Source: DATEKX01 sp963726785
Lineage (GTDB): Bacteria; Acidobacteriota; Blastocatellia; UBA7656
NCBI GenBank assembly: GCA_963726785.1
Contig: CAVSDJ010000004.1
Location: 47,236-111,235 of the forward strand
Length of the DNA: 64,000 nucleotides
Direction of reading: 5' to 3'
How positions within the stretch are numbered: position 1 is the stretch's first letter; every line of letters starts with the position of its first letter. Shown here piece by piece: positions 56,788 to 64,000 of the stretch. Position numbers and translations under genes: made by a program. Under the pieces are notes generated by a model. It saw only the letters and a list, made by a program, of their open reading frames with translations, had not been told where the DNA came from and did no database searches.

Positions 56788-59007
56788 TTACTTCTGGACG
56801 ACTGCAAAACTCGCTTCGAGTCCGTCAACGGAATTCGCGCCGACCATGACTTTGAACATTCCCGGCTCGACCACAAAACGCATATCCGTGTTATAAAATC
56901 CCAATTGCTCAGGCGCGAGCGTGAACTGGACTCGACGTTTCTCTCCGGGTTTAAGCGCGATTCGCTCGAAGCCTTTCAGCTCTTTCAAGGGCCGCGTGCG
57001 ACTCGCTGCCATGTCCCTGATGTAGAGTTGCACAACTTCGTCACCCGCGCGCTTGCCAGTATTCTCTACTTCGACGCTTGCGGTGAGCCGACCATCAGCG
57101 CGAATGCTTTGCGCGCTCAATTGCAAGTTTGAGAGCTTGAACTCGGTGTAGCTCAATCCGTACCCGAAAGCAAAGAGCGGCGTCACCGGCACATCCAGAT
57201 ATTTTGAACTGTATTTGTTGTTCGGGTCCGGCGGGCGACCAGTGTTTTTGTGATTATAGTAGATCGGCACTTGCCCGACCGCGCGCGGGAAAGTTACCGG
57301 CAGTTTGCCGCCGGGATTTACGTCGCCGAACAAAACATCGGCAATCGCGTTGCCTGCCTCTGTGCCCGCAAACCATGTTTCAAGAATCGCAGGCGTGTTC
57401 TCAGCAATCCAATTGATCGTCAATGGCCGCCCGTTCATCAAGACTACGACAACAGGTTTGCCTGTGGCTTGCAAGGCTTTCACTAACTCCAACTGGCGAC
57501 CCGGCAAATCAAGCGATGAACGCGACGAAGCCTCGCCGCTCATCTCTGCCGATTCACCAACTGCGACGATTGTTACATCAGCTTCGCCAGCCGCGCGCGC
57601 GGCTTCATTGATGCCATCAGTCGAAGCGCCTTCGATATCGCATCCTTTGACATAAGTGATTTTGGTGGCCGAACCTGCTTTCGCCTTGATGCCTGCCAGC
57701 AAAGTCACGGCATCTTCTGCTTTCCCGTCGCCGCTCCACGAGCCGATCATGTCTTTCTGAGAATCGGCCAGAGGCCCGACTACCGCGATGGATTTCACAT
57801 CTTTGCTCAAAGGCAGTATGTCGCGCTCATTCTTCAAAAGCACCATCGAACGCGCGGCAATCTCGCGCGCCGCCGCTCGATTTTCGCGGCTCATAATGAC
57901 ATTACTTTCACGCGATTCGTCTGCATAAGGCTTATCGAATAACCCAAGCCGAAACTTGATCCGAAGAATTCGACGCACAGCTTCGTCAATCGTGGCTTGA
58001 GAGAGATGGCCTTCTTTTAGAAGCTGCGACCCGTGTTTGTTATAGAGTCGGCTGACCATCTCCATGTCAACACCGGCATTGAGCGCCGCTTGCGCTGCTT
58101 CCATTTCATTTGCGGCCAGCCCGTGCTTGATTAATTCTTCGACAGACGTGTAATCGCTGACGACAAAGCCATCGAACTTCCATTCGCCGCGCAACACTCG
58201 CGTTAGAGTAAAAGGGTTTGCGGAAGTAGGCACGCCGTTGAGGTCGTTGAACGCGCTCATAAATGTTCCGACGCCTGCGTCAACCGCCGCTTTGAATGGC
58301 GGGAAATAGATTTCTCGCAAAGTCCATTCGGATATGTCCGTCGTGTTGTAATCGCGGCCCGCTTCGGCTGCGCCGTAGCCGACCCAGTGCTTCGCGCACG
58401 CGACTATGCGATCAGGCATGCTGTAATCGCGTCCTTGAAATCCGCGCACGCGCGCACGCGCCATCGCTGATCCCAGGTAGGGGTCTTCGCCCGCGCCTTC
58501 GACTATGCGGCCCCATCGCGGGTCGCGCGCAATGTCAACCATCGGCGCAAACGTCCAGTGCACACCCGCTGCCCGTGATTCAGCCGCCGCGATGCTTGCG
58601 GCGCGCTCAACGGCAACGCTGTCCCAACTGCTTGTCTCGCCGAGCGGAACGGGAAAGATTGTGCGATAACCGTGAATCACATCGAAGCCGAAGATGAGCG
58701 GAATCTTCAAACGCGACCCCTCAACGGCGATGCGCTGAAGCTCGTTCGCCTTTTGCGCGCCGCGCACGTTGAGGGTCGAGCCGAGCAATCCTTTTCGTAC
58801 AAGCTCGATGTGCTCAGGCCGGTAGTTGCCATTCGCTTCGCCGTCGAGTTGTTGAAGCTGTCCGAGCTTTTCTTCAAGCGTCATCCGCGCGAGCAGAGCG
58901 TTGATCTTCTTTTCAATGTCGGATTGAGGCGGCGTGGCTGGGACCGCAATCGCAGAAGCTAGGAATGCGAATATGAATAGAAAGATCATTGACCTTGCAA
59001 AATTCAT
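56788..59007 (-). CDS. GH3 beta-glucosidase, exported
   Basis: The protein has 739 residues with a signal peptide (MIFLFIFAFLASAIAVPA). GH3 features are GFDVIHGYRTIFPVPLGE, CAKHWVGYGAAEAGRDYN, the nucleophile Asp285 in GFVVSDYTSVEEL, the (alpha/beta)6 domain (VDVTIVAVGESAEMSGEASSR-type loop) and a C-terminal FnIII-like domain (VEVENTGKRAGDEVVQLYIRD). It releases glucose from beta-glucosides in the periplasm, like BglX. It is complete and lies between two inverted repeats, next to the receptor and GH144-type genes. Confidence 0.95.
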   Translation of the reverse strand: MNFARSMIFLFIFAFLASAIAVPATPPQSDIEKKINALLARMTLEEKLGQLQQLDGEANGNYRPEHIELVRKGLLGSTLNVRGAQKANELQRIAVEGSRLKIPLIFGFDVIHGYRTIFPVPLGETSSWDSVAVERAASIAAAESRAAGVHWTFAPMVDIARDPRWGRIVEGAGEDPYLGSAMARARVRGFQGRDYSMPDRIVACAKHWVGYGAAEAGRDYNTTDISEWTLREIYFPPFKAAVDAGVGTFMSAFNDLNGVPTSANPFTLTRVLRGEWKFDGFVVSDYTSVEELIKHGLAANEMEAAQAALNAGVDMEMVSRLYNKHGSQLLKEGHLSQATIDEAVRRILRIKFRLGLFDKPYADESRESNVIMSRENRAAAREIAARSMVLLKNERDILPLSKDVKSIAVVGPLADSQKDMIGSWSGDGKAEDAVTLLAGIKAKAGSATKITYVKGCDIEGASTDGINEAARAAGEADVTIVAVGESAEMSGEASSRSSLDLPGRQLELVKALQATGKPVVVVLMNGRPLTINWIAENTPAILETWFAGTEAGNAIADVLFGDVNPGGKLPVTFPRAVGQVPIYYNHKNTGRPPDPNNKYSSKYLDVPVTPLFAFGYGLSYTEFKLSNLQLSAQSIRADGRLTASVEVENTGKRAGDEVVQLYIRDMAASRTRPLKELKGFERIALKPGEKRRVQFTLAPEQLGFYNTDMRFVVEPGMFKVMVGANSVDGLEASFAVVQK

Positions 59008-59048
59008 TTCAAGCTTTCCTCCAGATTAACGATAAGTCAAAACAGAGA

Positions 59049-59149
59049 GTTCACCGCAGAGGCGCAGAGGACGCAGAGGCGGCGCAGAGGTTAAGAAAGC
59101 ATAAAAACCTCTGCGTAATCTCTGTGACCTCTGCGCCTCTGCGGTGAAC
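59049..59149. repeat. perfect 22-bp inverted repeat GTTCACCGCAGAGGCGCAG (copy 4)
   Basis: Arms 59049-59070 and 59128-59149 are exact complements. The centre has more GCAGAGG/CCTCTGC units. It lies between the receptor and GH3 genes on the minus strand. Confidence 0.8.
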
Positions 59150-59157
59150 AGGCTTCT

Positions 59158-62100
59158 TTAGAAGCTGAATCGCGCTTGAAACTCGACCACGCGGCCAGAC
59201 AGTCCGGCGGTTGCGCGACCGAAATTCACGCTGTTAACGTCAGCCCCCTGATCAAAGAACCCTATCGGCGCAAGGTTCAGTTGATTGAAAGCGTTGAAGA
59301 AGTTCACGCGCAGTTCCAGCTCGTGTGTCTTCGCCGAGAGCCGGGAACTTCGGAAATCCGAAATTCTTCACAAGGCTCAGGTCTATCGAAGAAAACTTCG
59401 GCCCTCGAAATGAGTTTCGCCCGATGCCCGGCGGGTTCAGATTAAAGTCAGGAGGGTTGCCCACAACGGTTGTGTCAAAGAAAGCAGGGCCACCGCCGGG
59501 GAAGTTGCTCCCTGTCAGGAAAGCTTCATCGCTCGTGTCATTGCCTGCTCCGCCGAAATACTGGCGCGGGCGTATCGGCCCGAAGAACTTGCCGCTGGGC
59601 TGACGAAGCGAACTGAAAATCTTAGGCGTCCAGGGGAAGCCTGAATGCTTAGTCCAGATGCCGTTTATTTCCCAGCCGCCCAATACTTTGCCTAAGAAAT
59701 CTTCGCGCTTGCGAAATATCGGCAAGTCCCACGTTCCTGATACGATCAGGTTATGCTTGACATCGTAATCCGAAGGCCCTCGCTCAGTCCGCTTGATCGG
59801 CAGGGAAAGTCTGATTCGTCGGAGCGCCTGGGCCTTCATACGAGAGCGTATCGATAGACTTGGCGAACCGGTAGACAATATCAAATCGAATGCCTTGAGA
59901 GAATGCGCGCGACAATCGCGCTATCATCGCGTGATAGTTTCCGTTCACGTCCGGTATCAGGAAGAAGACCGGATCGAAGCGCGGATTGAGCGGCTGCACC
60001 AGTGTCAAATCGGCAATGCGAATGAACTTGTGACTGCTGCTTCCCTGATAGCCGAGCGCCGCGATGAAATTCGAAGGAAGCTGATACTCCATATCGAGCG
60101 AGAAAGAGTAGACGTAAGAATTCGGCAGATTCGGTTCCGTGCCCCAGATTTCGACCGTGTTATTGGGTATGCCGCCCGTGAGCGGGTCAATCCCCTGCGC
60201 AAGCACAGGGTTGATGGGAAAACTGAACGGCGAATTATTCGCGCCTAACGCAAAAAGAATTTTGCCGCCTACGAACGGAGTCCCGAAATCAGTGGTAGCC
60301 GTCCCGCAGCAGATGTTGTTGCGCGCAAAGAAGGGCGGATTGCCCGCCGTGTTGCCGAACAAAACGCCCGGCGTGCGATTGAAGGCGACGCCGAACCCGC
60401 CGCGCAGCACTAACTTCTCTTTGAGGAATCCCGGATTCCATGCGAAGCCCAATCGCGGCCCGAAGTTATTGGCGTCGGTATCAAACAGCTTGTTCTGTAT
60501 TCGCACGCTTGCAAGGTCAAGTCTGCCTGCCGGGAAAACGAGATTGGTGATGCGCCCCTGCGCCTCTGTGAGCGGCGTGAATATCTCGTAGCGCAGGCCG
60601 AGATTCAGCGTCAGGTTCGGTCGTATTTTCCAATCATCCTGAAAAAAGAATCCATAATCGCTGGTGCGAAAATATCGTTGCGCATCGGCAGGAAGACCCG
60701 TAGTCGGTTCCGTGTTGATGGATTCAAAGATCGGCGTTTCGTTCGCAAGATTGAAAAGACCTACGAACGAAAAGAGCGGGCGCGCGCCGCCGACAAGGCT
60801 GTTGTTGTTTTGTTCCTTGCGAACCTCGAATCCAAACTTCATCGCGTGATTGCCGACTACTTTGTTCAAAGTGTCGCGAACCTCGAACGTGTTTTGAGCG
60901 AATACGCCGGGAGTTGTCTCTGCGCGAGGCGCTCCGAAACGTATGCGCTCGCCGCCGGGAGTCAGAGGCAAACCTTCGACCTCTATGCGAGGAATGCCGA
61001 AATTCGTATCGCTCGTATCAGCGACCTGATCATCGGCAAAGCGCGTGAAATTCCCGCGCAGTTCGTTGAGCATCGTTGCAGAGATCGTGCGAATCCATGT
61101 AACGGTCGCTGCCGAGTTGGCTGGCTTGAACCTTATATCGGCTATCGGGCGACCTTGAGCGCCTATGTCGCTGTTGAAATTATTGAGCTTGGTGAAGTAC
61201 GCGCTCACTGCGAATTGATCGTTGGAGTTCGGATTGAAATCAACGCGGGCATTGAACTGTCTGCCGCGAAGCTGATTGGGAGTCGGTATGAGAGCAAGCT
61301 CGATGTCGGGGATACCATCCAGCCCGCCACCTCCGGGATTGCCGAGACTGACATACTGGCCTGTGCTGCCCGTGAGCGAGCCAATATCGAGCCGCCCATT
61401 GATCACTGCGCAAGGTCGTCCCTGAGCGATGAAATCCGCGCAGTTCGCAGTCAGTGTGCCAGCGGTGCGCGGCTCAATGCCTGCGGCGCTGAATACCTGC
61501 GCTATCTGGCTGTTCGGCCTCTGGCTTGCGATGAGCTGGCGAAACTCAGCCGTTTCGATGAAGCGAGAGGCTGTAGACTGGTTGTTTTCGCGAGCGGCTT
61601 CATACGAGAAAAAGAAGAACAGCTTGTCCTTGACGATAGGCCCGCCGAGGCTGCCGCCAAATTGCCGGAATCGGCGTTCGACGCGTTGCGGCCCCGCGCC
61701 GAAGATGTCGCCAAACTTATTGAAGGCGTTCAACCCCGGGTCTGTGTACTTGAAGAAAGCGCTGCCGTGCAAATCATTAGTCCCGTTCTGCGAAACAACC
61801 TGAATCTGCGCGCCGGAGTTGCGGCCATACTCTGCCGAATATGCGCTCGATATAACGCGCATCTCTTTTACGGACTCTTGATTCGGGGTTACAACTGCCG
61901 CGCCGCCAAAGCCGAGGCTGTTGACGCTGACGCCATCAATCTGAAAGTTGTTGGCGGAAATTCGCTGGCCGTTGGCGCTGATCGGAACCTGATTCTCGGT
62001 TTGAAAGATAGAACTGTTCGACCCGCCCGGCCCTGTCGTGTTAGGAAGACCGGAAGAGTTGCCGTTTGCTCCGCGCGCCGCATCGCCAAAGATGCCCGGC

Positions 62101-62594
62101 GTCAGGCGTAGCAATTCGTAAGGGTCGCGCCCGGCTTGCGGAATCCGCCGAATCTCCTGCGTAGTGATGGCGCGGTCAATGCTTGGGTTCTCTTTATCAA
62201 GCTGAGTTGATGCCGGCCCCGCCGAGATCGTTACGGATTCCGAGACCTGGCCCGCTTCAAGCGCGAGATTTATTCCTTGTGTCTCCTCTGCGTTCACAGT
62301 GACATTATCAATCACCTGTTTTTTAAAGCCTGCTGTTTCGGCGCTCACAGTGTAAGTGCCCGGCGCAAGCCCTGACACTCTGTAGAACCCGTCATCGCTG
62401 GTTGTAGTTTGCTGTGTTTTGTTTGTCTCTTGATTAGTGACCGTGACCGTAGCGCCCGAAACAACAGCGCCCGATGGGTCTGTCACCGTGCCTTGAATGC
62501 TTGCCTTGAATTGAGCGCTGGCAGGGACAGCAAGTGCAGAGACGAGGAAAGCAATTAAAGTTAAGCGGAAAAAACTGAAAAGCGGTTGAAGCAT
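59158..62594 (-). CDS. Oar-like TonB-dependent receptor with carboxypeptidase-regulatory domain (two frameshifts)
   Basis: The start ATG at 62594 follows GGAGGATAAATTC; the longer open frame is dropped. A signal peptide (RLTLIAFLVSALAVPASAQF) is followed by a regulatory domain (IQGTVTDPSGAVVSGATVTV), a plug (NGQRISANNFQIDGVSVN) and a long barrel. The frame breaks near 59790 (before RTERGPSDYDVKHN) and near 59337 (before ELELRVNFFNAFNQLN). Once joined it ends at 59158 as FQARFSF, the normal aromatic outer-membrane end. About 1145 residues result. The distant partner is the receptor at 40360. It lies beside GH3 and an esterase, so its cargo may be a glucoside or an iron chelate. Confidence 0.88.
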
Positions 62595-62851
62595 GAATTT
62601 ATCCTCCATAACCAAAAGTGCTCGCGAGACTTTTTGCCTGCAGCAAAAGCCGCAGTGCTCAAAGTCAAAATGAATGGTTGAACTGGCCAAACGTCTCGTG
62701 AGGTTTTAGAAGTAATAGGTTCGGTTTGATTGTATCCCGAATGCTCGTCCAGATTTATTCTCATCTTCTGGTCACTGACTGTCAAGCGGCGCTTTGAAAC
62801 ATAAGAACGCTATCAGGCAAAATACCTGAGCCAATTGATACGGAGGCAGGG

Positions 62852-64000
62852 ATGAACATAAAACGCCACTTGAAAATTGCCCTGACTGTCTTCACGCTTG
62901 CAATCAGTGCGAAAGCAGTCGTTGAAATTCGAGAGATTGAATTGCAGACATTGACAAGAGTAAGCCTGACGTGAGCGATAAAAAGTTTGTTGAGCAATTG
63001 AAGTTCGGCCCGTCGCCGATAATTACCGGTCAGTGGGTCACGTTCGTCTACAGAGGCGCGGGGCGCGACGTGGAGCTTGTCGGCGAGATGACCGATTGGG
63101 ACAAACGTGGCGTGAAGCTTCTGTATCTTAACGGGACTAACAGCAGATATGTGTCCATGAAATTTCCCGACGATGCGCGCATCGAATACAAGTACGTCGT
63201 TGACAAGCAATGGATTCTCGACCCGTTGAATCAGAACAGGAAAGACAATGGCATCGGCGGTGAAAATAATTTCTTCACCATGCCTCGCTACAAAGCGACC
63301 GACTACACGCGCGAGCGCGATAATATTCGGCACGGTCGAACGGTATCGCTCGACCTGCCCGGCAGATGCTTCGGGCCGCAAGCGTGACGGGCGAGTCTAT
63401 CTGCCGCCGGGCTACGATGAATCAAGCGAGCGATACCCGGTTATTTATTTCGGCGACGGCATCGAATACATCGAGCGCGCAAGCGCAACAGTGATCGCCG
63501 ATAACCTGATTGCAGATCGAAAAATGCGACCGGCGATAATGGTCTTTCTTGCGCCGCTTGATCGTAACAAAGAATACTGGATGAATGCGGCTTACGTTGA
63601 ATGGCTGGTGAAAGAGATTGTCCCGATGATTGACGCAAAATACCGGACGAAAGCCGCGCCCGCATCGCGCGCAATCGCAGGGGCTTCGCTCGGCGGTTTG
63701 ACCTCGGCTTATGCTGCGCTGACTCACCCCGAAATTTTCGGCAACGTATTAGGTCAATCGTCATCGTTTCAAGTGGACGACAGTCGGATCATAACTGATT
63801 TCGCTACGCGCGAACGCAAGCCCGTTAACTTCTACCTTGAAACAGGCCGTTACGAAGATCTGGTTGACAGCAATCGAAAAATGAAAGAAGTGCTCGAAAA
63901 GAAAGGCTACCGGCTCGCCTATCGTGAAGTGAACGCGGGCCACAACTGGACGCACTGGGCCGACGCGCTGGCCGATGCATTGAGCTATGTCTTTGCCAGG
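62852..64000 (+). CDS. Fes/IroE-type esterase with N-terminal CBM48-like domain (frameshifted, 3' truncated)
   Basis: An ATG at 62852 after CGGAGGCAGGG opens a signal peptide (MNIKRHLKIALTVFTLAISA) that runs to a TGA overlapping the GTG at 62971. I read this as one gene with a frame break, but two coupled genes are possible. Then come an early-set domain (ITGQWVTFVYRGAGRDVELV) and, after a break in the C-run at 63358-63360, the hydrolase domain (GRVYLPPGYDESSERYPVIYF). The Ser lies in AGASLGGLTSAY and the His in NAGHNWTHWADAL. The family hydrolyses trilactone siderophores or acyl and sugar esters. The gene is cut by the window end. Confidence 0.75.

Noticed and set aside
60678..62111. Long open frame (477 residues) antisense to the second receptor
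   Set aside because: It is the complement of a clear receptor gene with conserved domains and shows shadow-frame composition.

Overview
The window looks like a chromosomal segment of an Acidobacteriota member, most likely of the Blastocatellia type. This is inferred from gene content: Oar-like TonB-dependent receptors with an N-terminal carboxypeptidase-regulatory domain and no SusD partner, CRTAC1-type FG-GAP/ASPIC-UnbV proteins, CadC-like winged-helix/TPR regulators, M56-HEAT proteins, and intergenic spaces full of long inverted repeats. No phage, transposase or CRISPR array was seen.

Layout. 1-3.3 kb: a BlaR1-type M56 membrane peptidase fused to HEAT repeats, then a secreted HEAT protein of the same repeat type. 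3.4-7.2 kb: a prolyl oligopeptidase and a family-39 membrane glycosyltransferase. 7.3-15.6 kb (minus strand): rho, then the proteostasis block read as tig-clpP-clpX-lon-engB, with a tRNA-Leu(UAG) upstream of tig. 15.8-19.3 kb: a Tat-exported protein of unknown function with a small CxxC protein, divergent from a winged-helix/TolB-like/TPR regulator. 19.4-21.6 kb: nuoA, nuoB and a MidA/NDUFAF7-type methyltransferase. 21.7-23.8 kb: a broken TRAFs-binding/SLOG-like gene. 23.9-30.9 kb: malQ, modB-modC, hpt, a strongly structured candidate non-coding RNA with its own promoter, a PD-(D/E)XK-like protein and a SPOR protein. 31.0-33.9 kb: rpsO-pnp. 34-64 kb: a large glucan-utilisation region holding GH31, two CRTAC1/ASPIC proteins, a membrane-anchored regulator divergent from a TonB-dependent receptor, three exported TPR proteins, a SusA-like GH13, a sugar transporter, a second GH13, a GH144-type glucoamylase, a GH3, a second receptor and an esterase.

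How the genes fit together. The 34-64 kb genes can plausibly form one path: receptors import oligosaccharides, GH13, GH31, GH3 and GH144-type enzymes cut alpha- and beta-glucans, the GPH/MFS carrier moves sugars across the inner membrane, and MalQ (10 kb away) could process maltodextrins in the cytoplasm. The tig-clpP-clpX-lon block handles folding and turnover of new proteins.

Data quality. At least ten genes, including clpX, modC and midA, are interrupted by single-base indels, many in short homopolymers, while neighbouring long genes are intact. This looks like residual sequencing or assembly error, so I give whole-gene spans for these genes and name the break points. The most unusual feature is the candidate structured RNA at about 28.0-28.3 kb.
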